Positions 16,880-27,409 of a stretch of 64,000 nt of DNA are shown one piece after another (positions within the stretch are counted from its first letter, which is position 1; every line of letters begins with the position of its first letter). Position numbers and translations under genes: made by a program. This stretch comes from Bacteroidales bacterium (GTDB lineage: Bacteria > Bacteroidota > Bacteroidia > Bacteroidales > JAADJA01), in assembly GCA_016783885.1 (NCBI GenBank), contig JADHVR010000008.1:1-64000 (forward strand). The letters run 5' to 3'. A model generated the notes under the pieces. That model searched no databases. It worked only from the letters and a program-made list of their open reading frames with translations, and had not been told where the DNA came from.

Positions 16880-17668
16880 ATGAAAAAAATTAAGATTTAT
16901 TTGAGTTTATTTACAGCTTCAATTGTTCTTTTTGCCTGCACTCCAAAAGGTGAACAAAACAAGGAAGAACAGCAAAAGGAGGAAGTAATAACGGAGCAAG
17001 CAGCTCCAAACACATTAACCCAGGCAGAAATTGACGAGGGATGGGTTCTGTTGTTTGATGGGAAAACAACAACAAATTTCAGGGGTTACAATAGCGAAAC
17101 CTTTCCTGAAAAAGGATGGGTGGTTGAAGATGGAATATTGCACGTACTTGGTTCCGGCAGGGGGGAAGCCGGGGGTGGCGGCGATATCATAACTGATAAG
17201 AAATATAGGAATTTTGAATTGTCGCTCGAATGGAAAGTATCGGAAGGCGGTAACAGCGGTATCTTTTACCTTGCACAGGAAAAGCCCGACCAGCCGATTT
17301 GGAAATCCGCCCCTGAGATGCAGATACTTGATAATGCCAAACACCCCGATGCAAAACTTGGAGTTGATGGCAACCGTGCTGCCGGCGCATTATACGATTT
17401 GATTCCGGGGAAATTTGAAGCCGTAAACCCTGCCGGTGAATGGAATCAGGTTAAAATAATGGTTTACAAAGGAACCGTAGTTCACTCGGTAAATGGTGAA
17501 AAAGTTTTAGAGTATCACCTCTGGACACCGGACTGGAAAGATATGGTTGCCAACAGCAAGTTCAAAGATTATGACGATTTTGTAAACACTGCCAAAGAAG
17601 GCTACATCGGTCTTCAGGACCATGGCGATGATGTGTGGTTCAGGAATATTAAGATCAGGGAGATATAA
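16880..17668 (+). CDS. DUF1080-family lipoprotein
   Basis: A 262-residue envelope lipoprotein with one DUF1080 (3-keto-glycoside hydrolase) domain. I chose the ATG at 16880 because it starts a proper lipoprotein signal (MKKIKIYLSLFTASIVLFAC). A start further upstream would add 37 residues without signal character and run through the hairpin at 16807-16845. The spacer 22-60 is rich in Gln, Glu and Lys. The domain opens with WVLLFDGKTTTNFRGY, includes EWKVSEGGNSGIFYLAQE, and closes DVWFRNIKIREI at the C terminus. Its last 36 bp reappear at 51471-51506. It follows the carbohydrate cluster and precedes the convergent eCIS operon. Confidence 0.87.
   Translation: MKKIKIYLSLFTASIVLFACTPKGEQNKEEQQKEEVITEQAAPNTLTQAEIDEGWVLLFDGKTTTNFRGYNSETFPEKGWVVEDGILHVLGSGRGEAGGGGDIITDKKYRNFELSLEWKVSEGGNSGIFYLAQEKPDQPIWKSAPEMQILDNAKHPDAKLGVDGNRAAGALYDLIPGKFEAVNPAGEWNQVKIMVYKGTVVHSVNGEKVLEYHLWTPDWKDMVANSKFKDYDDFVNTAKEGYIGLQDHGDDVWFRNIKIREI
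17633..17668 (+). repeat. left copy of 36-bp direct repeat (gene 3' end)
   Basis: The last 12 codons of the DUF1080 gene. The sequence recurs at 51471-51506 with 32 of 36 bases identical and in the same orientation. The two copies bracket the 33.8-kb segment with the eCIS and intI. It may be the chromosomal half of an attachment site. Confidence 0.5.
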
Positions 17669-17906
17669 CGGTGGGCATAAATGGTTGAGAAACGCGCCAG
17701 TTTTTCTCAATCCATCTCCATGTCCTTGTTGGCCTATTCCAGTGATTTTCTGGTTGATTTTGCTTTGTAATGGTATGTTGTTGTTGGATCATACAAAATC
17801 AATCAAGAAAGATTGGGATATTTGTATTTGCTTAATATACCTCGTTCTTTCTGCATCAGAATTAAAACAATCAATCGATCTTAATCGAAAGGAAGTAAGT
17901 TCAAAT

Positions 17907-18857
17907 CTATTTTCTTCGTTTTATTTTTATGGTGAAATATTCCTCGAATCCTGCTTGACAACGAATCATTCTCCTGGATGAGTAGAGCTTTCTTCCCTTT
18001 TCCTCCAGTACCTTTAGATAAACATCCGGCTTCTTCTCAAAAAGGTCCTTGAAAGCTTCAGTTCTGTATATTATCTTAAAGTTTCCATTTTCATCTGTTA
18101 ATGTAGTTCCCAGAACATCATCGAAAAGCAAATCTTTATCGTATAGACTTATCGTCAGACCCTGCATGCCCTGATTCATTTCATCCGTTACTTTTCCTCG
18201 TACTACCCATGCATCTGGTGGTAGGGATGATTTTTCATTGTTGGCTTCAGGTGGGCTACAGGTATCTTTTTTCTTAGAAAGAATAATCTCCCGGTAATCT
18301 ATTTGTCCAACTTTTACATAAAGCGGTTCCGTCTCCTGATGGAGAATTTTATGTTCTTTATCAAGTATGGTAAGGAATAATTTCTGGTTTTCTGAAATTT
18401 CCGGTTTCCCACCCTTTGGAGGATACATAATGGAAAAATAGCCCAGTTCATTGGTGCAGGTATAGTTAATTTTTCTCACCCATGTTCCTTTTTCATCATA
18501 TATCGAAACAGTTAGGTTGTTTATCCCCTTATCATTTTCACCGATCACCCGTCCATGGACCATCCAGGAGTCCGTATCATAGAGTGGTAATTCAATTTTT
18601 GTCCTGTCTAATTCGATATCGAGTTCTTTGAAAAAACCCTGATTATAGGCTAAACGGTTCGAAATTTTTTTAACCCGGGGATGCTCATTTCCGTATTTTC
18701 GTTTTAACCTCTCTTGCTCCCGTTTTAATAATCTGTTTTTAATAGCCTGGATGGATCTTGTCTTTTCAAGACCCTCAGCACGTTGTTGGTCCATTTGATT
18801 GAATGCACTGTCAGTTTTTTTAAAAATTTCATCCTGACTTATTTTCTTTTTTGCCAT
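17907..18857 (-). CDS. eCIS-linked protein with two transthyretin-like domains
   Basis: A 316-residue protein, last gene of the minus-strand eCIS block. The N-terminal ~95 residues are charged and helical (LLKREQERLKRKYGNEHPRV), a possible coiled coil. Two related beta-sandwich modules follow at about 107-195 and 210-310. They open VHGRVIGENDKGINNLTVSI and VRGKVTDEMNQGMQGLTISL and share ...NELGYFSI / DENGNFKI turns. They resemble carboxypeptidase-regulatory or transthyretin-like domains. It follows the fibre candidate by 64 nt and may be a fibre-associated or adhesion component. No enzyme motif is visible, so a cargo role cannot be judged. Confidence 0.7.
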   Translation of the reverse strand: MAKKKISQDEIFKKTDSAFNQMDQQRAEGLEKTRSIQAIKNRLLKREQERLKRKYGNEHPRVKKISNRLAYNQGFFKELDIELDRTKIELPLYDTDSWMVHGRVIGENDKGINNLTVSIYDEKGTWVRKINYTCTNELGYFSIMYPPKGGKPEISENQKLFLTILDKEHKILHQETEPLYVKVGQIDYREIILSKKKDTCSPPEANNEKSSLPPDAWVVRGKVTDEMNQGMQGLTISLYDKDLLFDDVLGTTLTDENGNFKIIYRTEAFKDLFEKKPDVYLKVLEEKGRKLYSSRRMIRCQAGFEEYFTIKIKRRK

Positions 18858-18921
18858 TGGTACTGCTATTTAATTATTATTGTATTAATTTTAAAAGTTA
18901 AAGAGTTTCACCTGATTTAGC

Positions 18922-21900
18922 TTATTCTGTTTTTATTGATATGTATCTTTTCTCAAGAGCTAATTGCTGCCTATTGCAAACCTGATCTAAAAGCACTCTG
19001 TTCCCAACATTTACTAAAAATTTTACCGGGCCTAAAACCATTAAACAGTGGGATGATTGATTAGCAATAGCAGAATTCATAATACTACATGAAAACAATG
19101 AATACATAGCCCAGGATAAACCTTCCTGAAACCGGTTATTATTTGTTCGGATTGTAACCGCCATAATGGCTACATCAGTTAAAACCAGGTCAATATATGA
19201 GGTAATTTCCGACTGATTATTGTTATAGGCTACATCATCCAATGAGGCAAATAGTTGTGAACTGAAAGCAAAATTTATCTCTTCCGTCCGCAGGTCAAGT
19301 GTTACCTGGTTGTTGGCAAATAGGATATTCCCATTGGGCAAATATAAATACCGTTTAAGATTTTGATAAATATCAATCGTCTTATCCGAAATTTTTACTC
19401 TGGCTAAATGTAAAAAACTTGATGCAATTAATTTGGCAATAATATCCTTAGATATTCCTAAATTTAATATAAACACACTCCCAGCGTATGCTGAGTTTGG
19501 ATTTACAGAAAAGTCGGCGTTTTGGGTAGTAAGTTGATTGCCTATTACAGAAACCGGTCCCAATGCAATGACGCCAAGAGCCTGGCCATATGGCTGGGTT
19601 ACAATATTATCATGGACTTTAACAGCAGGGATCCCATCAGGAAGTATCCATTTGCCATTTTCAGATCCCCCCAATTCGGGTTGTTTCATGCTCAGACTGA
19701 TAATTATCCCTCCACGTATTCCTTTTTTAATATTCTGATTTTCGGAGATTATAACGGCCAGTCCATTATTCAGTATCCGGTTATGATTGATTTCAATCTT
19801 CTCACCCTCGAAGATATATATTCCACATATCGGATCGATATGGCTTATTCCATTTTCCTCGATGATGTTATCAGTGATCATAACATTTTCGCACCCGCCA
19901 AGGGCTATTCCGCCATAACCGGTATTACCAGGAATATCTGCTGGCAATTGTTGTGCACAACGCGTTATCCTGTTTTTGTTAATATATAAGTCTTCAACCG
20001 TTCCCATTAATAAAGGGCTTACAGGCTGATAATGTACTGAATAATTTTCCTTTAACACTCTTTCTAAACTCCCTGCATTTTTAAAGGAAGCACTACCAAT
20101 ACCACTTAATCCCATATTTGAAATAGTGTTTTTTTCAATCAAAACATCATATACTGGAGGTGCTTCAACTTCCGGAACTGTCTCTTCACGTTTTTCAATT
20201 GCAATTATATGTTGTACCTCACCCGGGCCAAAACGATTATCTTCTTCTATGCTTATAATTTTATTGCCTGGGGTGGCAATGTATACTGAATATACACCCT
20301 GTTCAAGTTGTAATGAAAAATCACCATCTGGTGAAGTAGTGCCAGAACCTTCTACCGTATTACTTTTTAAAACCACCTCGATTCCTCCCTGTGGAATAGT
20401 ATCCTGAATTACTTTAATCCAAACATAATTTTGATTATGGGTAATCTCGAAGATTTCTGTTTCTTCCGTTTCAACAACTCGATCATCGTAATCATGAATA
20501 CTCCCCAGGGTAATCCCATTTCCTTTCCCGCCAATAATTTCATTTTCCAATATTTTGACATAGTCAGAGCCACTTTCTATCTGGATGCCTCCAGTTGTAT
20601 TAAATTTTTTGACTTTTAAGAATTTTTTGATCAGTTTTAACAATAAAAAGATCCAGTATAACAATACACCAATGTTATATGTAGATGATTCCGGATCAGG
20701 ACATGGATCAAATAATTTTTTGGTCCAGTCATCAGCAGGCCTCGGATCACCTGGATCGTCAGGATCCGGTGGAGGAATAACGACTATCCTGTTTCGTTCA
20801 ATGGTAACATTGTCAGCCAGTGATGAAATGGCAACCTGGCCGATTTCATCATCAATCATTCCTATCAGGTTATTCCTTATTATAATATCATTATTGCCAC
20901 GTATATCATTATTAACCCTTACTTTTATGGCATATATACGGACAAGAATGTTGTTTTCATCAACTTGGATATTGCTTGAAGGTAGCTTATGTTCTTTTGA
21001 ATCCTGTATCAGGATTGCTTTTCCATATTCCGCTGAGATAATTAAATTGGAGATCCTGATGTCCTGTGAATTGTGAATGCTAAAAACAGGTTCTGCAATG
21101 TTTTCTGATAAAGGACTTACAATGGTTTGCCCTGCACACCCGTTGATCCAGATCTGCTTCCGTTTTGTTATAATAACATTTGCTTCATGTTCACCGGGAA
21201 GTACACAGATTTCCCCCCCCTTTTCAGGAAGGTTGTCAACGGCTTCCTGGATTGAGTTAAAATCACCTTTGCTGTCTTTTCCATTTCCAACGGTAAAAGT
21301 GCAACAGGTTTCGAGCCCGGTCAGAGGACGGAATGTTTTCCTGCAATCATGAATTACTTCACCAATAACAGCGCCATCTATCTTTGTCCACCGTAATATG
21401 GCTATTGGTGCAAAATATCTTCTGATTCCATGGGGAGGTATACCATTTTCAAGTTCCCACGGGACAACTTGATTAGGAGTTTCAGGCCTGGCAGCGATAA
21501 TCCAATAATCAGCCAACTGGCGGTCGGTTCCGGTTATAGTAATTTGTATACCCGTGTGGCCAAGAGTAACTGGAGTGCCCTCAAAAAAATCAATTTCAGG
21601 AGTTGATGTAAGATCTTCCCCACGATTCCATACACGTAAATAGTAAAATTCTGGAGGTTGGCTTATATAAGAATTATCACTACATTTTTTCCACTCATTT
21701 CCAAAGTCTGCAGAAATAGAATCTTCGATGGTTAACTCAGAGGTATCAGGGTTGTATGATTTTACCACTTTGCTGAAGCGACCAGCCAATGCAGCAGTTT
21801 TTTCTCCATTAACTAATAAAGCTGAACGTGGTAAGATCTCCACGACCTGTCCTGCTAAAGGCCAGTGATGCTGGTCTTTGGGGGAGGTCACCAATTTGAA

Positions 21901-22716
21901 GGTACTTCCTAATCCTTCAACCCTGTACAGAGATGAAGCATTATCAAATCCCCAGGTAAATGTATCATTACCGGTAAGTTGTACCCTTATGGCCTGATTT
22001 TCTGCACCAAGGTATCCACCACTTATTGAGGGCGAGCAAAGATCTTCAGATTCACCTTCGGTGTATGTTACTTTTAATTTTGTATCAGGTATAAGCTCGT
22101 GATCTTCATTTATTTTTCCCTGATTACCTAACGATTCTATAAACTTCTTCCATGAATTGGCACAATCTGAAAAGCCTGTATCGGTTTGAAGTTGTACACG
22201 TGCCATATTACGGATCCTGGTAGTGGTATCAGGCCCTCCCAGGGCTGCTTCGAACAGTTCTGAATCCTCCACCGCAGTAACAGCCTGTTGCCATGTTTCA
22301 AGGTAAACAAGGTCATATTGTTCGTCCCCCTCAGCTATGTTTGGTACCGAATATAGGCTGATGTCCTGCTGTAACCAGTCTTTTTGTGTCCGGAATGTTT
22401 GCGGATCAGAACTTTGACCGGGATCAGCCGGATCCATTTCCAACCGTAAACCACCCAGGTAATAGGTTCCCGGTAGAATATCAAAGTCTATAACATTATT
22501 TACAGTACGTACTGAACCTTTTTTTATCCTGAATCCATTATCGGGAGATCCATTCGGTCCGATTACATCTACATTTGTCCGACGCTCTATTTCAATGTCA
22601 ATCCTTTCATTTTCATTCCAGTCATCATCAGTCAATACACGGCCCTGCTGATTACGAACACTGGTATAGTGTTTCTTCGGATCAAAAATATTCCTTGAAA
22701 TATCTGAATTAGCCAT
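18922..22716 (-). CDS. DUF6519/beta-helix protein, eCIS fibre candidate
   Basis: A 1264-residue protein. The N-terminal ~470 residues match the DUF6519 pattern of contractile-injection clusters (NIFDPKKHYTSVRNQQGRV, TDDDWNENERID, then YLETWQ). From about 480 to 1100 comes a right-handed parallel beta-helix of NosD/pectate-lyase type, with many N-x-I repeats such as IRISNLIIS, NVTIERNRI, VMITDNIIEENG. A small carboxypeptidase-regulatory-like insert (GSGTTSPDGDFSLQLEQGVYS, in two pieces) lies near 790. A hydrophobic stretch around 690 (VLLYWIFLLLKLI) is unusual inside a beta-helix. It probably forms the baseplate-peripheral or fibre structure that contacts the target. It starts 11 nt after the tail protein gene. 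Confidence 0.75.
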   Translation of the reverse strand: MANSDISRNIFDPKKHYTSVRNQQGRVLTDDDWNENERIDIEIERRTNVDVIGPNGSPDNGFRIKKGSVRTVNNVIDFDILPGTYYLGGLRLEMDPADPGQSSDPQTFRTQKDWLQQDISLYSVPNIAEGDEQYDLVYLETWQQAVTAVEDSELFEAALGGPDTTTRIRNMARVQLQTDTGFSDCANSWKKFIESLGNQGKINEDHELIPDTKLKVTYTEGESEDLCSPSISGGYLGAENQAIRVQLTGNDTFTWGFDNASSLYRVEGLGSTFKLVTSPKDQHHWPLAGQVVEILPRSALLVNGEKTAALAGRFSKVVKSYNPDTSELTIEDSISADFGNEWKKCSDNSYISQPPEFYYLRVWNRGEDLTSTPEIDFFEGTPVTLGHTGIQITITGTDRQLADYWIIAARPETPNQVVPWELENGIPPHGIRRYFAPIAILRWTKIDGAVIGEVIHDCRKTFRPLTGLETCCTFTVGNGKDSKGDFNSIQEAVDNLPEKGGEICVLPGEHEANVIITKRKQIWINGCAGQTIVSPLSENIAEPVFSIHNSQDIRISNLIISAEYGKAILIQDSKEHKLPSSNIQVDENNILVRIYAIKVRVNNDIRGNNDIIIRNNLIGMIDDEIGQVAISSLADNVTIERNRIVVIPPPDPDDPGDPRPADDWTKKLFDPCPDPESSTYNIGVLLYWIFLLLKLIKKFLKVKKFNTTGGIQIESGSDYVKILENEIIGGKGNGITLGSIHDYDDRVVETEETEIFEITHNQNYVWIKVIQDTIPQGGIEVVLKSNTVEGSGTTSPDGDFSLQLEQGVYSVYIATPGNKIISIEEDNRFGPGEVQHIIAIEKREETVPEVEAPPVYDVLIEKNTISNMGLSGIGSASFKNAGSLERVLKENYSVHYQPVSPLLMGTVEDLYINKNRITRCAQQLPADIPGNTGYGGIALGGCENVMITDNIIEENGISHIDPICGIYIFEGEKIEINHNRILNNGLAVIISENQNIKKGIRGGIIISLSMKQPELGGSENGKWILPDGIPAVKVHDNIVTQPYGQALGVIALGPVSVIGNQLTTQNADFSVNPNSAYAGSVFILNLGISKDIIAKLIASSFLHLARVKISDKTIDIYQNLKRYLYLPNGNILFANNQVTLDLRTEEINFAFSSQLFASLDDVAYNNNQSEITSYIDLVLTDVAIMAVTIRTNNNRFQEGLSWAMYSLFSCSIMNSAIANQSSHCLMVLGPVKFLVNVGNRVLLDQVCNRQQLALEKRYISIKTE

Positions 22717-22727
22717 AGGTGTAAGAA

Positions 22728-24986
22728 TTAAGTTTTGTTAATGAATAAGTGGATCAACCCGAAAGGCATATATTCCTCAACCTTTGCCCGCAAGCTATCC
22801 ATCTTTATTGGATTAATAAGGCTGCTGAAGGCACCCATCTCGGAACCATTCTCAGCACCTCTTCTGATTTCAACAGGTGATATGTCTAAAATCTGCGCAA
22901 AACCAGGTTGTCCGAATTTTTTTGAGGTAAACCAAAAATTCGTATCACCCGAATATAAATATGACTCATAAGGTTTTGGTAAACGGCTATCAATTGGTGC
23001 AGCGCTGAAACAAAAACAACTGTTTTGAGTATCTTTTACTTTTGAGACCTTTGAGGAGTTTGTAAGTATCGTTTCAGAAGCAAAAAGACGCAGAACTTCA
23101 ATGGCGCCAAATACAGTTACCCTGTTCATCTCTACAGAGCCATTATTTATTTGTAATGCAAATTCTGCATCGACGGATTGAATTATTGAATCATATATTT
23201 TCAAATTTTCCACCAATCCTCCATTCCTGCAAAATATGGGAGCTGTTATCGAGGAGTCTAAAATCAAAGTTTCGATATTGCCCTCAATTACGAGTGGTAA
23301 TGGATGAATAATATTTCCCTCCATATCTATATCTCCACCTGGATCAAGTGTACAATGCTTAATAACAACACATTCGAAGTCACCTTGGATAATCAATTCC
23401 TGACTTCCTGTGCTTCCGAACCATAGGCCATCTATACAAAGATTTGAATCTTTGTTGACCCCACTACCCATAATCCAAGGATCATCAAGCCGAATATATG
23501 GACGCTTTTGGTTTGCTGCCTGGAATGTCATATTGACTATCTTGTTTTTGTTGCAAGTAGGCCAATATGTTTTATTATCATTGATCTGGGTAATACCATT
23601 ATTTTTTATATCAAAGAAGGACATTCCTTTTCCTCCTACTATTATACTGCTATTCGACTCTATCTCGAGGATATCCTGTCTGTCATAAGTCCCTGCTCCG
23701 ACATTACCGGAAAATCCATAATGATAACTTACCGATACTTCCCTGCCGGATTCATTATCCGTGAATAATAATCGCCCGTATTCAGGATCAATAATAATTT
23801 TTTTTTCATCCGGTGCATTATTTGTCCAATTTTTCAGGTTCCCCGGAACAATCTTATCAGAGGAAAAAATTTCTGAAGATGTTATATCTTCTACAGCAAT
23901 TGAATAATCATTGGATGCTTTAGAACCGGTAGCCTGGAAGTAATCTGGTAAGAGCGTTTTTTTTCCACATTTATCAATTATTGAATAACCTAACAATGGA
24001 AGCAGAATAGCAGGATTTTTTATTTCGTTATAATTTGATAAGGTCTGCAAAGTTAACTTCAACCTGCATTCAGTGTAAAAATGAACGTTACTCATTGAGC
24101 GGAGATCATTTATAGCTCCAGTGCTTAGGCCAGGACCAGAATTCAGCTTTTGAATATGAGATTCTGTAATAAGATACTCAGTATGTCCTAACAACCTGCA
24201 CCTGATAGGTAGTGGCAGTTCCCATTCATAAGCACTTCGCCATTCATCCCAGTCATCCGGCCTGTTACGCCGGGCAAACAGGGGTATATCACGACCGGAG
24301 GGATCAAAACCATATTTCAAGCCATCGCCCAGGTCAAATGGTTCAACATCTTCCACTCTGAAAGACTGTAATTTATAAAGATAAAATGCCAGTTTAGGAA
24401 TACCGAAAAGGCCATCAGTACCATTTTGTTGCCGGACATCTGCAGTGTAATAAAACTCATCAAATGGACTCAAAGTAAGTTCACTTCCCTGTTGTTGACG
24501 TATATCCGCCCAACCTCCGGGTAGTGTTTTTGTATGCATCCCGCTTAATGAAGAAGGGAATGGGTCAAGGCCATGCCTGCTTCTTCCCAGTCTTTTAAAT
24601 TTTTCAACGACAACCCCTTCCCACCCGGTTATATCACTGATCAATTCTTCCAGCACCCTTAATGTTCCCTTGCGGCGCCTGTAATAAATTGTCTTGGCAA
24701 CATCGATCCTTCTACCGCGTTTATTCTTAGCAGATACCAGTCTTGTCCCTACAAGATCAGCGATATAGGGTACAGCCCAATCACAACATAGATCTATAAA
24801 CTGGTCACCCCACAACCTGTCGTGACTACGCCTGAGAATAGCTGCCTGTTCTGCAAACAATAAAACAAAAGACCTGAGAACGCCCATATTTGGATTTGTA
24901 TCCAATCCATCCTCATGACGGTATATTGCAGGGATCATTTCCCACAACTTTTCCGCAAAATATGTTTCGAATTTATCGTTTGCCAT
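22728..24986 (-). CDS. phage tail protein I-like baseplate component
   Basis: A 752-residue structural protein. The N-terminal part (YFAEKLWEMIPAIYRHEDG, LCCDWAVPYIADLVGT, AKTIYYRRRKGTLRVLEELI) matches the tail protein I family found after the J-like baseplate genes in phages and contractile systems. The C-terminal half has beta-helix-like strands (LVIEGNIETLILDSSI, then VEMNRVTVFGAI), so it may be a fusion of baseplate and fibre-adaptor functions. It would connect the baseplate to the DUF6519 protein encoded next. It starts 5 nt after the second J-like gene. Confidence 0.8.
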   Translation of the reverse strand: MANDKFETYFAEKLWEMIPAIYRHEDGLDTNPNMGVLRSFVLLFAEQAAILRRSHDRLWGDQFIDLCCDWAVPYIADLVGTRLVSAKNKRGRRIDVAKTIYYRRRKGTLRVLEELISDITGWEGVVVEKFKRLGRSRHGLDPFPSSLSGMHTKTLPGGWADIRQQQGSELTLSPFDEFYYTADVRQQNGTDGLFGIPKLAFYLYKLQSFRVEDVEPFDLGDGLKYGFDPSGRDIPLFARRNRPDDWDEWRSAYEWELPLPIRCRLLGHTEYLITESHIQKLNSGPGLSTGAINDLRSMSNVHFYTECRLKLTLQTLSNYNEIKNPAILLPLLGYSIIDKCGKKTLLPDYFQATGSKASNDYSIAVEDITSSEIFSSDKIVPGNLKNWTNNAPDEKKIIIDPEYGRLLFTDNESGREVSVSYHYGFSGNVGAGTYDRQDILEIESNSSIIVGGKGMSFFDIKNNGITQINDNKTYWPTCNKNKIVNMTFQAANQKRPYIRLDDPWIMGSGVNKDSNLCIDGLWFGSTGSQELIIQGDFECVVIKHCTLDPGGDIDMEGNIIHPLPLVIEGNIETLILDSSITAPIFCRNGGLVENLKIYDSIIQSVDAEFALQINNGSVEMNRVTVFGAIEVLRLFASETILTNSSKVSKVKDTQNSCFCFSAAPIDSRLPKPYESYLYSGDTNFWFTSKKFGQPGFAQILDISPVEIRRGAENGSEMGAFSSLINPIKMDSLRAKVEEYMPFGLIHLFINKT

Positions 24987-24991
24987 TCTTT

Positions 24992-27409
24992 TTATTCGTA
25001 ATCACTGTAAGAACTAAGTTCAAAGTTTCCATTTTCAAAATCAAAATACTTGCCTGCACCGGGACTGAGAGAGGTTTTATAAAAAAAGCTTTCATTTATT
25101 AAAATATTCTTTACTGATAATACTCCCTGGACCTCATGTATTGTTTTAAAAATGCTGCTTCGAAACAGTGGGCCTCCTATTGATATATTTTCTGCAATGA
25201 GTATTCCCGTTTTTGTATTAAATAATTTGTCCTGTATTTCTGCAAGTACATTGTTTTCATCATAATTCTGACTGATTTTAACATCAATTGAGAGGTCAGT
25301 CTCCTTGCCTTCAGCAAGTTCAACATTAAATAAGGTGGAAGGATCTGAAAGATCATGGAGCATTTCGGATATCGAGGATTCAATACCGGCTTCACCAACA
25401 TACCACACGTGAACCATCGTGTTTTGCTTATCGCCATGCCATCTCCATTCAACCTGTGTATTTCTTACTCCCGGAACAGATAATACAACTGCCTCCATAT
25501 CTTTAATTGAAACTGCACGGTTCATTATCAGGACAGAAGAAGGCCCATGATCGCGTATCTCGCTTTCCTCCTCAGCATCAGCACCTCCGAATGCTGCGAT
25601 ATGATTTTTAATGCTTTTAAGGCCTTTTACAGGCTTAACGATCTGGGTGACCGATCCCCCCGGCGGGCATACACTGCCGGCCCCATAACGGTAATTGGCT
25701 ACAATATTATTGACCCCGGTGGTAAGCCTTTTTCCCCTGATCCCATCTCCAAATGTTATATGAGTTCCTCCATCATCATCCTGGCGAACAATATATACAG
25801 TATCGTTCTCTGTTTTCCCATAAAAATTTTCTACTTCCTGCCAGAGTATATTGTCGACATAAATACTTAAGGTATTAGCTACTCCCTGACTGTTATCAGT
25901 GGTAGATGAAAGGAAATAGGTCAATGGTTTTTTCTTAAGCTTAAAGCTTTGATTGGCAATGGAAGCATCACCACTCCCCAGTCCTTCCCCATTTACAGTT
26001 TCACCACGGCTGGACTCAATGATATTGCCGTAAGCTTCAACGGGGGTGTACAATGATTGATCCCAGTTTTTTCCTTTAAACAGTATCTCTTTCTTATTAT
26101 AATCCAAACTGCCTTTGATCTTTATTGCTTCCTGGTTTTTGTCTTCCAGGATGAAACTCTGGGGGATAAATGAGTTTATGGGCTCTTCAACAGTACCGTC
26201 TAAATGTAAAGGATCTGTTTCACTCAAAGTTGTACAGGATTCATCAACTACATCTCCTGCTGTTACCATTCCGTATAAAACAACTATAGAAACCCTATCA
26301 TCGTTATCCCAATCATTGCTTCCATTTGCTTTTCGTTTTGCATAGTTAAGTGATTCATCAAGTGTCAGTTTTGTTACCGGAATTTCGATCCCTGCTGTTT
26401 CATAAGTTACATTATTGATTTTGATTGAGTTCCTTGAACTGGCAGGACGCAGTACTTCCTGGGTTTTGGCAACAAGAAACCAACGGTACTCATTTTTTAA
26501 AGCTACAATAATATGATCACCAGAGTTAATGTCCCTATAGAGTGCATTGAGAACCAGTTGCTTCTTGTCTAAAAGAACTGATTTATGATCTTTATCCAGA
26601 GTCCATAAAGAAACTGATTGGGTTGGAGTAAATAGTTTTATATTGGAAAGTTGTGTTTTCCTTGTTAATTTAAGTTGTGACTCGAAATTAATTTTTGTAT
26701 AACTTTTATTGTCTTTACCCGTATATGTTTCAATGCTTTGAACAAGTAATGACTGGTTTTGCTTTTTCTTATTTGTATTTTCAATAAATACTATTGTACC
26801 TTCTTCGAACTCTATTTGTGGCTCAATTAAAAGGGATGATGGATTTTCTTCGGTTATTATTCCAGGGTGTAGCGGTTTAACAGGCCAGTTGTTTGTAAAA
26901 GGGTGTATGATAGAACTTTGATCTAATTCAAACACCTGTGGAGGTTCCTCCTCAAATGCTCCTGAGCGAAAGGCAGTACTTTCAGGGAGTTCAATTTCCT
27001 GTCTTCCGCCAGCAAAAGCAGAAAGAAATACGGATGCACCAACGGCAGGCTTTGGGAGGTAGCCCAGCAATGCAACAAGTTTTCGCAGGGATGGCCTCCG
27101 GCGGGCAGACCGTAAGTAACATTCCTTGGCAATTGTTTCATCATAAAAAGACAAAGAATCACAGATGTATGCCCACATTTCGAGTAACATCACACCCAGG
27201 TCATCCTGGTCTTTTGGGTGCCAGAAATGCAGTGCAGGTTTATCGTTCAATCCTGCCAGCATAGCCCTGCGAAACTCAGAAAAAGTGGCTATCTGCCTTG
27301 GAATATAACTTAAACCTGCCGGTATAGATAATTTCCCGGGATGAATAAGGTGGTCACAGGGGCAACCATTTTGTGCATTATTGAAATATTTGTTACAACA
27401 ACTGCTCAT
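24992..27409 (-). CDS. baseplate J-like wedge protein (Afp12/gp7-like position)
   Basis: An 805-residue baseplate wedge protein. FSEFRRAMLAGLNDKPALHF and LGVMLLEMWAYICDSLSFYDE near the N terminus, and the segment YIVRQDDDGGTHITFGDGI with NIVANYRYGAGS (~600), are J-like baseplate hallmarks. A cysteine-rich start (MSSCCNK...NGCPCDHL) could bind metal. Its ATG overlaps the stop of the upstream J-like gene by 4 nt. The pair matches the Afp11-Afp12 order of antifeeding prophage and other eCIS. Confidence 0.87.
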   Translation of the reverse strand: MSSCCNKYFNNAQNGCPCDHLIHPGKLSIPAGLSYIPRQIATFSEFRRAMLAGLNDKPALHFWHPKDQDDLGVMLLEMWAYICDSLSFYDETIAKECYLRSARRRPSLRKLVALLGYLPKPAVGASVFLSAFAGGRQEIELPESTAFRSGAFEEEPPQVFELDQSSIIHPFTNNWPVKPLHPGIITEENPSSLLIEPQIEFEEGTIVFIENTNKKKQNQSLLVQSIETYTGKDNKSYTKINFESQLKLTRKTQLSNIKLFTPTQSVSLWTLDKDHKSVLLDKKQLVLNALYRDINSGDHIIVALKNEYRWFLVAKTQEVLRPASSRNSIKINNVTYETAGIEIPVTKLTLDESLNYAKRKANGSNDWDNDDRVSIVVLYGMVTAGDVVDESCTTLSETDPLHLDGTVEEPINSFIPQSFILEDKNQEAIKIKGSLDYNKKEILFKGKNWDQSLYTPVEAYGNIIESSRGETVNGEGLGSGDASIANQSFKLKKKPLTYFLSSTTDNSQGVANTLSIYVDNILWQEVENFYGKTENDTVYIVRQDDDGGTHITFGDGIRGKRLTTGVNNIVANYRYGAGSVCPPGGSVTQIVKPVKGLKSIKNHIAAFGGADAEEESEIRDHGPSSVLIMNRAVSIKDMEAVVLSVPGVRNTQVEWRWHGDKQNTMVHVWYVGEAGIESSISEMLHDLSDPSTLFNVELAEGKETDLSIDVKISQNYDENNVLAEIQDKLFNTKTGILIAENISIGGPLFRSSIFKTIHEVQGVLSVKNILINESFFYKTSLSPGAGKYFDFENGNFELSSYSDYE

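Noticed and set aside
17622-17981. 119-residue plus-strand open frame
   Set aside because: Overlaps the end of the DUF1080 gene and the minus-strand eCIS gene; the 17669-17906 gap shows no gene features.
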